Positions 27,491 through 36,528 of a stretch of 64,000 bases of DNA are shown piece after piece (within the stretch, counting starts at the first letter, position 1; each line of letters starts with the position of its first letter). Under the pieces are notes generated by a model. It did not search any database. It worked only from the letters and a program-made list of their open reading frames with translations, and was not told the origin of the DNA. The DNA is taken from assembly GCA_043753895.1 (NCBI GenBank), contig JAYUWK010000053.1:57901-121900 (forward strand). The letters are read 5' to 3'. Source of the stretch: WLMZ01 sp043753895. Lineage in GTDB: Bacteria > Actinomycetota > Acidimicrobiia > Acidimicrobiales > Ilumatobacteraceae. A program made the position numbers and the translations under genes.

Positions 27491-29485
27491 TCATCGCCCT
27501 CTGAGCAATGATTGCAGATCCGCAGTGCCGGAGACAGGCAGCTCACACGCGAAGTTGCGGCAGACAAACGCGAGGCCGTCTGGTCGGTCGACCCAGAGTG
27601 GTGAGTCGTACGGCTCGCCCCACGCCAACACGGCATTGGGCAACCAGTGGTGCTGGGCGATGCCCACGAGATCGAGGCGGTCACCAGTGATGAGTACCTC
27701 GGTGAGGCCGGTGGTGCGCATGTCGACCGCGGCCAATGCGTTGCCGCAGGCCGTGGGCGCTTGGGCGATGATGCGACCGAGGAGCTGCATCGTCTGATCG
27801 GCATGGTTGGTGAATCGTGCCTCGCCGGTGAGCGCGCCGAGTCGGTACAACGCCACGGCGGTCACCGAGTTGGCCGACGGGCTGGCGTTGTCGATGAGAT
27901 CCTTCTGGCGCACGATCAAAGCCTCTGCGTCGTCGGCGGTGGTGAACACCCCGCCTGAGTCGGTGTCCCAGAAATGGTCGAGCAGTGTGTCGGCGACCTC
28001 GGTCGCAGCCGCGATCCAACGTGCCTGCCCTGTTGCCTCGGAGAGGCGCGTGAAGCCGTCGATGAGGTTGGCGTGATCGGCGGCGAGCGCGTCGTGTCTG
28101 GCGTGCGGCGTGCCAGCGGCCTGCCAGGAGCGGTGCCAGCGACCATCCGCACGGCGGAGCTCGCGCAACAGGAACTCGCCGTTGCGCACGGCTGCGTCGA
28201 GCCAGTCGGAGCGGTCCATCGCGACCGCAGCCTCGGCCAACGTGGCGAGGAAGAGCCCGTTCCATTCGGTCAACACCTTGTCGTCCAAGCCCGGGCGCAG
28301 ACGGTTCCCCCGTGCGGCGAACAGCAGTTGACGGGCGTACTCGATCCGATCGGGCCGGATCAGATCGCCGCGATGGTGCACGCGGCACAGGATGCTGCGG
28401 CCCTCGAAGTTGCCGTCGGGCGCGACTTCCCACCAATCACTGGCCTCGGCGGCGAGATCGGCGCCGAGCACCTCCACGAGTTCGTCGGGCGTCCACGTGT
28501 AGAACAGACCCTCATGACTGTGGCCGTGCTCGTCGGGGGAGTCGGCATCCTCGGCCGAATACCAGCCCCCATCCGAGTGCGACATCTCAGCGAGCACGTA
28601 GCCTACGGTCTCCTCGACCACCTGCTTCCAGTGGTCGTGCCCGAATACCAGCCAGCCATGTACGTATGCCCGTACCAGCAACGCCTGGTCGTAGAGCATC
28701 TTCTCGAAGTGCGGCACCAGCCACTCACGGTCCACGCTGTAGCGGGCGAAGCCGCCACCGATGTGATCGTACATCCCGCCGCTGGCCATCGCGTCGAGGG
28801 TGGTGGTGATCACGGTCTCGGCGGCGTCGCTAGGGCGCAGCAGATACGACCGCAACACGAGATCGAGGTTCATCGTCGACGGAAATTTTGGCGCACCGCC
28901 AAACCCGCCCCACTCGGCATCGAAGCTCTGGCCGAGTTGTGCAAGAGCAGCGTTGAAGGCCTCGGTGCCGGGCAGATCAGCAGCGGGTTCGATGATTGCG
29001 GTACGACCCAGTGCTTCCATCAGCGCAGCCACGTTCTGCTGGACATCGTCGTGCTTGTTGTGCCACACGTCGTTGATGGTCGCCAGCAGTTGGAGGAAGT
29101 GCGGCTTGGGGAAGTAGGTGCCGCCATAGAACGGCTTGCCCTCTGGCGTAAGGAACACCGTCATCGGCCAGCCACCCCGGCCGGTGAGTGCCTGAACCGC
29201 GTCCATGTAGATTGCGTCCACGTCAGGGCGTTCCTCACGGTCGACTTTCACGTTCACGAACAGGCGGTTCATCTCGGCGGCTACCTCGACGTCCTCGAAG
29301 CACTCGTGCGCCATCACGTGACACCAGTGGCAGGCGCTGTAGCCCACGCTCAACAGGATCGGGACGTTGCGCTCGGCTGCAGCATCGAAGGCCTCAGGCC
29401 CCCACGCAAACCAATCAACCGGGTTCGCAGCGTGCTGGCGCAGGTAGGGACTGGTTTCCGCTGCAAGCCGATTGAAGTGAGCCAT
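27491..29485 (-). CDS. thioredoxin-domain protein of the YyaL / DUF255 (SPATA20-like) family
   Basis: It is 664 aa from the ATG at 29485. The N-terminal thioredoxin-like DUF255 domain has SPYLRQHAANPVDW, the CxxC site SACHWCHVM, and GGWPMTVFLTPEGKPF. An (alpha/alpha)6 barrel domain follows with GGMYDHIGGGFARYSVD, FEKMLYDQALL and ARLLTEWNGL-type LTEWNGLFLATLAEA. The family is common in actinobacteria; its exact reaction is not established. The encoded start follows the conserved family opening MAHFNRLAAETSPYL. Confidence 0.92.
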   Translation of the reverse strand: MAHFNRLAAETSPYLRQHAANPVDWFAWGPEAFDAAAERNVPILLSVGYSACHWCHVMAHECFEDVEVAAEMNRLFVNVKVDREERPDVDAIYMDAVQALTGRGGWPMTVFLTPEGKPFYGGTYFPKPHFLQLLATINDVWHNKHDDVQQNVAALMEALGRTAIIEPAADLPGTEAFNAALAQLGQSFDAEWGGFGGAPKFPSTMNLDLVLRSYLLRPSDAAETVITTTLDAMASGGMYDHIGGGFARYSVDREWLVPHFEKMLYDQALLVRAYVHGWLVFGHDHWKQVVEETVGYVLAEMSHSDGGWYSAEDADSPDEHGHSHEGLFYTWTPDELVEVLGADLAAEASDWWEVAPDGNFEGRSILCRVHHRGDLIRPDRIEYARQLLFAARGNRLRPGLDDKVLTEWNGLFLATLAEAAVAMDRSDWLDAAVRNGEFLLRELRRADGRWHRSWQAAGTPHARHDALAADHANLIDGFTRLSEATGQARWIAAATEVADTLLDHFWDTDSGGVFTTADDAEALIVRQKDLIDNASPSANSVTAVALYRLGALTGEARFTNHADQTMQLLGRIIAQAPTACGNALAAVDMRTTGLTEVLITGDRLDLVGIAQHHWLPNAVLAWGEPYDSPLWVDRPDGLAFVCRNFACELPVSGTADLQSLLRGR

Positions 29486-30037
29486 CAGGCCACGGTACCG
29501 GCGGGGACCTCGACAGCGCACTGATGTTCAATGGCGCAGCGGCGGCCCGTAGCCGTTATTCGGTTCGACGCTCGGCGGCGACGGCTGCCAGCGCCGTTGC
29601 GTCCTTCGATTCCGACTCTGCTTCAGCGCGGCGGTCGGCGAGCTGTGACCAGGCGGTGGCTCTGCGGCGTGATCGTGCAGGTAGTTGTTCAGGAAGGTTG
29701 TCTGACCTCGGTTGTGGTCGTCGTGTGACCCTTTCGCTCGGGATGCTCGAGTTGCTCGGGCTGTTTGACGTCGCACGGTGATCCCAGAACCACCCTCGCT
29801 TGGACGTTGTCGGTGTCGAGGTGTTCGTTGTCGGTGGCGAGCGGCCCGTTGGGGCCCGCGCGCTTGTTGGCCGCGTCGGTGCCACGTCGATCAACGGGAC
29901 GGTTCGTGTCATTGCACATGTAATCGTGTACCCGTTTCTTGCACCGGTTAACCGACCGGCTCTCCATCCACGTCAGCAGAACGCCTGTCCAGCAGATTGC
30001 GCGATTTTTGTTGAACGGGCGACGAATTTCGTCTGCA
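29486..30037. other. 552-bp stretch with no recognisable gene
   Basis: Only short frames occur, on both strands, with Thr/Pro/Arg-rich translations of low coherence and no ribosome sites that decide a start. I see no tRNA and no mobile-element ends. It adjoins a set of gene remnants and may be degraded coding sequence. Confidence 0.5.
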
Positions 30038-30325
30038 TCATGACAGGTAGCGATCAACGAGCGCGCCCATGAAGACTCGGCCGATTGCCGTGGTATCTCG
30101 TGCCCATCGTCGGAAGAGACGCCTCGGCTCGTGCAGTACGCGATGCACCCACTCCAGCCCAAGCCGCTGCACCAGATGTGGTGTACGTGTTGCCTTTTCG
30201 ACGACGAAATCGAGCGTGCGGCCGATACCGATTAGGACCGGCGTGGTCGGCGACGACGACCACGGCAACCTACCACTGCGACCGTCACCCGGCCCGTCGC
30301 TCAATGGTTCGCCATGTTCGGTCAC
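30038..30325 (-). pseudogene. C-terminal remnant of a WecG/TagA/CpsF-family glycosyltransferase
   Basis: The frame encodes PVLIGIGRTLDFVVEKATR, then LVQRLGLEWVHRVLHEPRRLFRRW, which is the well-conserved end of WecG/TagA/CpsF glycosyltransferases (GLEWLxRLLxEPRRLxRR). Intact members have about 170 further residues upstream; these are missing, and the 35 residues preceding the match show no family similarity. No start with a ribosome site is visible, so this is most likely a dead fragment. Confidence 0.65.
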
Positions 30326-30560
30326 ACCCAGTCGACGTCAAGCAGTTCCGCGACGCGATCGATGGTGCGAGCCGAACCGAGTTGAGCGCGGAACAAGCCC
30401 GCTTCACCGAGTCCTGCGCGTTCGAGAATGCCCTTTTCATTCAATGCCCATCGACCTGATGAAGCGAGTCGCGCTTGCGCTGCGCAAGGACTGCCTGGTC
30501 GATGTTGGCAGACGCAGCGACGAGGTCGCCCCGAGCGAGGTGAAGGCGTGTGAAGGCATC
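30322..30560 (-). pseudogene. degraded gene remnant, possibly a nucleotidyltransferase C-terminus
   Basis: One frame reads HLARGDLVAASANIDQAVLAQ and a second frame continues ALNEKGILERAGLGEAG, ending at LLDVDWV. The helical character across two frames suggests a frameshifted gene. The WALNEKG segment resembles the end of actinobacterial nucleotidyltransferase-domain proteins, but I could not confirm this. Its stop overlaps the following WecG remnant. Confidence 0.3.
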
Positions 30561-30616
30561 GCTCCGCGCGCAAGTCGCCCCGACCATCCGAGGGCAAGGG
30601 GTCGCATCTCCACGGT

Positions 30617-31573
30617 TCAGCCTGGATCGATTGCTCGCGCGTGAGCGTTCTGCGAGGTGAGTTCGAGTCGAGCCTCGATCTCGGTACCGTCGACGATCCC
30701 CGTCGGCACGAAGCCCAGGCGCTCGTAGAACGGTCGTGGACCGCCAAGGCCTTCCTCCCACGACACGAGCAGCAAGTTGTGGCCCTTTCCCCGCCATTCG
30801 TCGGCTAACAGTTGGATCGCGCGCCGCCCCACGCCGCGAAGTTGGTGGCGACGATCAATCAGGAAGCGCCAGAGAAACGGCACGGGTTCGCCCGGTGAAG
30901 GCGCCGAGACCATCATGAACCCGACGATCTCATTGTCGGCCCGCACCGCGCGTATCCAGGGCACGACAGGGTGATCGTCGTGCAACGGTGGCACCAGCGC
31001 CTGCGACAACGATCGCGCCATCGGGGCAACGAACTTCTCTTGGTAGCAATGCGTTGCCAGGGCCGACACCGCAAGAAGGTTGTCAGGGGTGATCTCGACG
31101 AGTTCAACGTTCTGACATGTCGTGGTGCGTGCAAGCCAATCTGTGCGATCATCGCGCAGCAAGGCGAATCGCATGTCGTCGACCCATTGGCCTCCGACGA
31201 ATGCGGCCCGACGTGCCGTGCCCTCATACCGGAAGCCGAGTTGTTCAAGCACACGCATCGACGCCGCGTTGGCCGGATCGATCAAGGCGACAATGCGGTG
31301 AATTGCGGTTCGCGCGAACACCTCGTCGACCATCTCGCCAGCGGCCTCGGTTGCGAAACCCTGGCCGTGATGCGCCGGAGCCATCGTGAAACAGATCTCT
31401 GCAACGGATGCGTCGGCCATGATGATGTCGGCCAGGTGGCAAACGACCGTGCCGTGGGCTCGCGCGTCAACGTTGGTCATCATCCGCAGCGTGAGCCGCT
31501 CGGCCTGCACGGGGAAGTCTGGCACGCGCCAAGTTAACCACGGTCGGCGACTCCTGCTGCGCAAACGCTGCAC
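30617..31573 (-). CDS. tandem GNAT-domain acetyltransferase, first domain internally shortened
   Basis: It is 318 aa from a GTG at 31573; a second GTG (VPDFPVQAERL) is also possible. Domain 1 is RimJ-like: AERLTLRMM at the N-terminus, then CFTMAPAHHGQGFATEA (acetyl-CoA loop) and NAASMRVLEQLGFRYEG. Some 50-60 residues normally found between the first strand and the AEI strand are missing. Domain 2 is a second GNAT module with LRGVGRRAIQLLADE and PFYERLGFVPTG. Domain 2 looks complete; domain 1 may be inactive. It lies in the decayed region. Confidence 0.65.
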   Translation of the reverse strand: MQRLRSRSRRPWLTWRVPDFPVQAERLTLRMMTNVDARAHGTVVCHLADIIMADASVAEICFTMAPAHHGQGFATEAAGEMVDEVFARTAIHRIVALIDPANAASMRVLEQLGFRYEGTARRAAFVGGQWVDDMRFALLRDDRTDWLARTTTCQNVELVEITPDNLLAVSALATHCYQEKFVAPMARSLSQALVPPLHDDHPVVPWIRAVRADNEIVGFMMVSAPSPGEPVPFLWRFLIDRRHQLRGVGRRAIQLLADEWRGKGHNLLLVSWEEGLGGPRPFYERLGFVPTGIVDGTEIEARLELTSQNAHARAIDPG

Positions 31574-31593
31574 TGATCGGACAAGTTAGTGAC

Positions 31594-32519
31594 GTGCCCA
31601 CTACCTCCTGGCCGATCGCGCCCATGAAGGCGTCCAGCGCTCGACTGCCGTGCGGGGACGACTGGGTCTACGAACCAAAATGGGACGGACACCGAGCCTT
31701 GGTCCGAGTGCGTTCAGGCATCGTCGACGTGGTCAGCTCCACCGGCAAGCCACGCTTGAACAGTTGGCCGTGGTTGGCAGAGATCGCGCCACAGATCGAC
31801 TATCCCGGAACCCGCTATTGGGTATTCGACGGTGAGGTGGTGGCGATGGACGATGACCGCAAGCACGGCTTCCAGTACGTAGGCTGGTCCGACAGGCCAC
31901 ACGCATTCGTTGTCTTCGACCTCCTCGTCGCTAGCGGGGTCGACCTGCGCGGTACGCCTTGGCATCAAGGCCGCAAACGCTTGGTCTCCGCCTCACGGCC
32001 GTCACCACAGATCTTCGTCACACCCGTCACCGACGACGCAAACGCGCTGATGGAGCCAACGCGGGCCAACGGTTTCGAAGGGTGATCGCCAAGCGATGCA
32101 ACTCGATCTACCAACCCGGGAGCCGCTTGCCGTCATGGGTGAAGGTCAAGCATCGCTGCGAACAGGAAGTGGTGATCGGCGGCTATCAGATCGGCCATGG
32201 CAACAGATCGTCGTCGTTCGGCAGTCTGCTCGTGGGTGTGTGCGAAGGTGCCAGCCTTCGCTTCGCTGGCGGTGTCAGCACGGGCTTCACGGATCAGTCG
32301 CTTCACGAGATCCGATCGCGACTCGCTGCGTTGGCCACCTCAAGCTGCCCCTTCGACCCTGAGCTGAAGTTGCCACGCAGTCAGGCGATGTGGGTGCGCC
32401 CCGAACTCGTTGCCCAGGTGGCGTTCATGGAGTGGACCGAGGTCGGCCGACTTCGTCATCCGGTATTCCACGGGCTACGGGACGACAAGCCAGCCAACGT
32501 GGTGGTGCGCGAGGGCTGA
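31594..32519 (+). pseudogene. ATP-dependent DNA ligase (LigC/LigD-type), frameshifted
   Basis: The first frame (31594-32085) has the adenylation motif EPKWDGHR (Lys nucleophile), WVFDGEVVAMD and FVVFDLLV, then stops at GFEG. The continuation VIAKRCNSIYQPG and WVKVKHR is in another frame ending at 32519. Restoring one G near 32081 joins motif IV as GFEGVIAK, and the total length (926 bases, one short of a multiple of three) agrees. The OB-fold C-domain looks complete. This would be the NHEJ ligase partner of the Ku remnant that faces it. A sequencing error cannot be excluded. Confidence 0.85.
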
Positions 32520-32554
32520 GCCGGAACGCCCACCGCACCGTCGCTCGCTGTTAG

Positions 32555-33684
32555 TCAGGCCGACTTGCGAGTTCGCGTTGTGTCGGCGGGCTTGGCTGCC
32601 GGCCCTGCGCCAGATTGTTTCGACGTGGAGCGTTTGGCGGGCGCTACCTTTTCGCCTTGGCCCTGCGAGGGCTTGTCGCAGACGAATGGTTTGCCCGAGC
32701 CTGCTTCGCGTTGCGAAGGCTCGCTTCCAGAGCCGAGGCAAGGTCGATGACAGTTGCCCGCGCAGGTGGGGCTTGAGCGGCCACTGGAGTCTTTCCGGAG
32801 GCCTTCTTTTCGATGATCGCTTCCACAGAGAGGCGATACTCGTCGACATAATGCGACGGATCGAAGCGTTCGCTGAATGCTTCGACGAGTGACTTGGCCA
32901 TCGCCAGTTCCTTGCTGGAGATCGCGACATCGTCAAGCGTCTCGTATCCATTGACGGTGGCGACATCTACCAACTCGTCGGGGAACACCAATGTTGACAG
33001 CGCGAGATGCACGCCGTCGCTCCGAATTGCGGCCAAGTATTCGGAGTCGAATGTGAGGCCCTTGCCCACGACGCAAATGGCGGGGGCGTCGGTGAACTGG
33101 GCACCGTATTCCATGATGATGGATCGCGGCGGGCTGTCGGAGCCCTTGCCAACGGCGATGATGCCGCCGAAGCCTTCCGCTACGAGACGGTCCTCGTCAA
33201 AGACGGTAATGGAAATACTCGGCATCCGTTCGCCCAATGTGATGGCCTGATCGGCGAGCAGCGGCGGTGTCTTGCGGTCCGGTGGACAGTTGACGAGATC
33301 TCGGGCGAGGCAGGTGGCCCGGCCGATGACCGAACCAGCCTCGACGCCGGCCGCGATGGCTGCGGTGTCACCGCAGACAACGATGGCCACGGAGGCAACC
33401 TCGAATGTTTCGTCGGCGGGCATGCCCGTTTAGTGCAACAGGTATCTGTAATCGCCCAGCAACAGACCCTCCAGTACTCGCTTGGCCGCAACCGCGCCGT
33501 TCGGATAGACGAGCGCGGTCTGGTTGGCCTTGCCGGTGAAGTCGGCGCCCTCGATCAGCCCGGCGACGGCGTCGGGGAGACCCTCGTCGACGAAACCGAA
33601 CACCGCCGCCAAATCCGACGGGTCCTGCAGTGCATCTCCGGATCGAACGACGATGTCGATGGTGTAGCTGCCCTCGCACAGCAC
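32555..33684 (-). pseudogene. chimeric remnant: leucyl aminopeptidase (M17) fragment fused to the C-terminus of Ku
   Basis: Reading 33684 downward, one frame gives an M17 peptidase N-domain (GDALQDPSDLAAVFGF, EGLLLGDYRYLLH), an in-frame TAA at 33430-33432, then VASVAIVVCGDTA, ARDLVNCPPDRKTPP and VGKGLTFDS, the start of the peptidase metal site. It then switches without break to Ku: EYLAAIRSDGVHLALSTLV, AISSKELAMAKSLVE and RFDPSHYVDEYR. The frame stops at 32644, but a +1 frame continues a Lys/Ala-rich tail (APAKRSTSKQSG to TRTRKSA) to 32555, typical of actinobacterial Ku. Catalytic parts of the peptidase and the DNA-encircling core of Ku are both missing, so neither protein is functional. Confidence 0.75.
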
Positions 33685-33760
33685 GATGAATCAGTCCGAC
33701 ACTAGCGATCGCTTGCGTGCCGATGCCACACCATTTTCCGGTGAAGTAAGCGGGTATTTT

Positions 33761-34528
33761 TCAGGCGCCGATCGCGTGGAACCCGCCATCGACGTGAATG
33801 ATCTCGCCGGTGGTGGCGGGGAACCAATCGCTGAGCAGCGCAACCACGGCTTTGGCCACCGCTGATGAATCGAACACATCCCAACCGAGCGGGGCGCGGT
33901 CGTCCCAGATGTCCTCGAACTTCTTGAAGCCGGGGATGCTCTTGGCCGCCATCGTCTTGACAGGTCCGGCAGCGACGAGGTTGCTGCGGATTCCCTTCGG
34001 GCCGAGTTCCTTGGCGAGATAGCGATTCACCGATTCGAGCGCTGACTTGGCGACGCCCATCCAGTTGTACGCCGGCCAGGCAACGGTGTTGTCGAAGTCG
34101 AGGCCCACGAACGAACCGCCGCGCGTCATGAGCGGTACGAAGGCATCGGCCAGCGTCTTCAGTGAATAGGCCGAGATGTTCATTGCGACGGATACGTCGT
34201 CCCACGTTGCCGCCATGAAATCGTCGCCCAGGCACACCGCAGGCGCAAAGCCGATCGCGTGCAGCACGCCGTCGACGTGATCCCAGATCTCGCCGACGGC
34301 GTTGCGCACTGACTCGAGATGCGCGGGCACCGTGACATCGAGCTCAAAAACGGGTGCTGGGGCAGGCAACTTGCGGGCGACGCGTTCGGTGAGACTGAGC
34401 GCCCGCCCGGCACCGGTGAGCACCACGCTGGCCCCTTCCTCTTGGGCGAGTTTGGCCACGCCGAACGCGAGCGATGCGTCGGTGAGCACCCCGGTGATCA
34501 CGATGTTCTTGCCAGTGAGCAGACCCAT
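33761..34528 (-). CDS. fabI: enoyl-[acyl-carrier-protein] reductase FabI (InhA-like)
   Basis: NADH-dependent reductase of the last step of fatty acid elongation. It is 255 aa, an atypical short-chain dehydrogenase: N-terminal GKNIVITGVLTDASLAFGVA, then VLHAIGFAP, the YNWMGVAKSAL motif (Tyr-x6-Lys catalytic pair), LGPKGIRSNLVAAGPVKTMAA and the C-terminal GEIIHVDGGFHAIG. A TAGGGT hexamer lies 7 bases before the ATG and no Shine-Dalgarno is seen. It is divergent from npdG. Confidence 0.95.
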   Translation of the reverse strand: MGLLTGKNIVITGVLTDASLAFGVAKLAQEEGASVVLTGAGRALSLTERVARKLPAPAPVFELDVTVPAHLESVRNAVGEIWDHVDGVLHAIGFAPAVCLGDDFMAATWDDVSVAMNISAYSLKTLADAFVPLMTRGGSFVGLDFDNTVAWPAYNWMGVAKSALESVNRYLAKELGPKGIRSNLVAAGPVKTMAAKSIPGFKKFEDIWDDRAPLGWDVFDSSAVAKAVVALLSDWFPATTGEIIHVDGGFHAIGA

Positions 34529-34535
34529 GGATTCG

Positions 34536-34541
34536 ACCCTA
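34536..34541 (-). promoter_or_regulatory. putative -10 element (TAGGGT) of fabI, near-leaderless
   Basis: On the minus strand TAGGGT ends 7 bases before the fabI ATG. With initiation 6-8 bases downstream the transcript would begin at or next to the start codon. Confidence 0.4.
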
Positions 34542-34589
34542 GCTGCGATCCGGTGGGGCGCAGGGCGCTCGTTGTGGCAGGCTGAGCGG

Positions 34590-35297
34590 ATGCGTATCGG
34601 AATCTTGGGTGGTACAGGTCCGGCGGGCAGTGCTCTGGCAGCCCGCCTCGCCTCGGTGGGTTACACGTGCATCATTGGGTCGCGTTCCAAGTACCGATCC
34701 ATGGAAGTTCGCGACCAGCTCATCGCGAAATGGCCCGATCTCGCCGACCGCCTCGAGTGCGCCGACAACCCCGGCGCAGCAGCGGGCGACCTCGTGGTGA
34801 TTGCCACACCGTGGGACTCAGCGGCCACAACGGCGCAGGAGTACGAAGAACTGCTCGCGGGCAAGGTCGTGATCAGTATGGCCAACGCGTTGGTGCGCGT
34901 CGGCCACGAGTTCCAGCCGCTGGTGCCGCCTCGCGGCAGTGTGGCGGCGCATGTGCAGGCGGCGGTGCCCCGTTGTCGCGTCGTCGCCGCATTCCATCAC
35001 CTACCGGCCACCGAATTGGGCCATCTCGGTTCGCCGATCGACTCCGACGTACTGATCTGCAGCGACGATCCAAAGGCCATTCTCGAAGTAGCCGAGATCG
35101 TTGCGAAGATCCCCGGCTGCCGTCCGCTCGACGCCGGCGAACTGTCGAACGCCACAGCGATCGAGGCGTTCACTGCGGTGCTGCTGCAGTTGAACGTGCG
35201 CTACAAGACCCGCGTCGCTCCCAAGCTCACGGGTATTCGCTCCGATCCGCGCGACGCGAAGAAGAACACCCCGAAGGTCGAAGGATCACCGTCTTGA
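34590..35297 (+). CDS. npdG: F420:NADP oxidoreductase NpdG
   Basis: Cytoplasmic enzyme exchanging hydride between coenzyme F420 and NADP. The ATG at 34590 begins directly with the Rossmann motif MRIGILGGTGPAGSALAARLA; the longer upstream frame runs through the fabI promoter and is rejected. It is 235 aa. Other matches: IIGSRSKYRSME (NADP phosphate contact), VVIATPWDS, VISMANALV, AAFHHLPATELG and RPLDAGELSNA. It implies use of F420 in this organism. The stop overlaps the mshC TTG or precedes its ATG by two bases. Confidence 0.88.
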   Translation: MRIGILGGTGPAGSALAARLASVGYTCIIGSRSKYRSMEVRDQLIAKWPDLADRLECADNPGAAAGDLVVIATPWDSAATTAQEYEELLAGKVVISMANALVRVGHEFQPLVPPRGSVAAHVQAAVPRCRVVAAFHHLPATELGHLGSPIDSDVLICSDDPKAILEVAEIVAKIPGCRPLDAGELSNATAIEAFTAVLLQLNVRYKTRVAPKLTGIRSDPRDAKKNTPKVEGSPS

Positions 35298-36418
35298 CCA
35301 TGCGTTTGTACGACACGGCCCGCCAGGTCGTCGTGCCATTCGAACCGGGACCAACGGTGTTGATGTACACCTGTGGTATCACGCCCTACGACGCGACTCA
35401 CCTTGGGCATGCCGCCACCTTCGTCACCTACGACGTACTGCAGCGACGTCTCATCGATCTCGGTCACGAGGTGAAGTGCGTCCGCAACGTCACCGATGTC
35501 GACGACCCGTTGTTCGCGAAGGCCCGTCAACTCGGCGTGCATTACCTCGACCTCGCGGCCGGCGAGGAAGCGCGGTTCGAACGCGACATGACTGCGCTCA
35601 ATATGTTGCCGATGTACAGCACGCCGCGTGCGTCGTCGGCCATCAGCGACATTCGCGGGTTCATCGGCATCGTGCTCGAACGTGGGTTTGCGTATCAGGC
35701 AGGCGGTTCGGTGTACTTCGATGTGTCAAAGTTTCCCAGCTTTGGTTCCGTCTCGCACTACACGCGCGAGCAGATGATCGACTTGGCACGCGAGCGTGGT
35801 GGCCACATCGACGATCCGAACAAGCGCGATCCACTCGACTTCGTGCTCTGGCACCCAGCGCTTCCCGACGAACCGTCGTGGGACACGCTGTGGGGCCCGG
35901 GCCGCCCCGGTTGGCATATCGAGTGCAGCGCGCTCGCCTTGCGCGAACTCGGTGCAACCATCGATCTGCACGGCGGAGGGTCCGACCTCATCTTTCCCCA
36001 CCATGAATGCGAGCGCGCGCAGAGCGAGGCAGCGACGGGTGAGCAGTTCGTGAAGCATTGGCTGCACGGTCCAATGGTGTACATGCACGGCCAGAAGATG
36101 TCGAAGAGCCAGGGCAATCTGGTGTTCATCGACAAACTCCGCGAGACCTGGGACCCCCGGTCGATCCGGCTCGCGATCATCGAACATCACTACCGTCACG
36201 ATTGGAGTTGGGACGACGACCTCATGCCACGCGCGCTTGCCCGACTCGAACGGTGGCAGGCGGGTGTCGGGGAAGCGCCGTCGTTCGTGATCGATCAGGT
36301 GCGTGCCTGTCTCGACAATGATCTCGATTCGGCATCGGCGGTATTGGCCATCGACGCCGAGGCAGCAGCAGGCCGCGACGTACGCGCGGCCGCCGCGCTG
36401 CTCGGCGTCGTACTCTGA
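35294..36418 (+). CDS. mshC: cysteine:1D-myo-inosityl 2-amino-2-deoxy-alpha-D-glucopyranoside ligase MshC
   Basis: ATP-dependent ligase that joins Cys to GlcN-inositol in mycothiol biosynthesis; paralogue of cysteinyl-tRNA synthetase. It is about 374 aa, shorter than CysS, lacking the tRNA anticodon domain. MshC-type motifs: MYTCGITPYDATHLGHAA, VTDVDDPLF, HIECSALALRELG, LHGGGSDLIFPHHECE and HGQKMSKSQGNLV. The TTG at 35294 overlaps the npdG stop (TTGA) and is 9 bases from GAAGGA; an ATG at 35300 is also possible. Confidence 0.9.
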   Translation: MTMRLYDTARQVVVPFEPGPTVLMYTCGITPYDATHLGHAATFVTYDVLQRRLIDLGHEVKCVRNVTDVDDPLFAKARQLGVHYLDLAAGEEARFERDMTALNMLPMYSTPRASSAISDIRGFIGIVLERGFAYQAGGSVYFDVSKFPSFGSVSHYTREQMIDLARERGGHIDDPNKRDPLDFVLWHPALPDEPSWDTLWGPGRPGWHIECSALALRELGATIDLHGGGSDLIFPHHECERAQSEAATGEQFVKHWLHGPMVYMHGQKMSKSQGNLVFIDKLRETWDPRSIRLAIIEHHYRHDWSWDDDLMPRALARLERWQAGVGEAPSFVIDQVRACLDNDLDSASAVLAIDAEAAAGRDVRAAAALLGVVL

Positions 36419-36489
36419 CCATCGGGCCAGCGTCACCGAGTGTTCACACACGTGAAATCCCGCGTACCCGCAGCGGGTGCCGAGTCGTT

Positions 36490-36495
36490 TACAGT
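36490..36495 (+). promoter_or_regulatory. putative -10 element (TACAGT) before the plsC mini-ORF
   Basis: TACAGT ends 6 bases before an ATG at 36502, the same spacing as at other leaderless candidates in the window. Confidence 0.4.
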
Positions 36496-36501
36496 GTCGG
36501 C

Positions 36502-36528
36502 ATGTGCGATGCAGGTGAGGGTGGGTGA
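36502..36528 (+). CDS. putative leaderless 8-codon mini-ORF coupled to plsC
   Basis: ATG TGC GAT GCA GGT GAG GGT GGG TGA encodes MCDAGEGG. It begins 6 bases after a -10-like TACAGT, and its TGA overlaps the plsC GTG start (GTGA), the same coupling used throughout this chromosome. It could deliver ribosomes to plsC. The ORF is too short to prove by sequence alone. Confidence 0.35.
   Translation: MCDAGEGG

Noticed and set aside
27974..29524. 516-codon open frame antisense to the YyaL-like gene
   Set aside because: It is a shadow of the well-supported minus-strand gene, with a composition typical of reversed coding sequence and no recognisable family.
29486..30037. A tRNA or small RNA gene in the gene-poor stretch
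   Set aside because: I looked for the cloverleaf anchors (GGTTCGAATCC-type T arm with paired acceptor ends) and found none on either strand.
34302..34589. N-terminal extension of npdG by 96 codons
   Set aside because: The extension would run back through the fabI coding region and its promoter; the Rossmann motif begins directly at the ATG at 34590.
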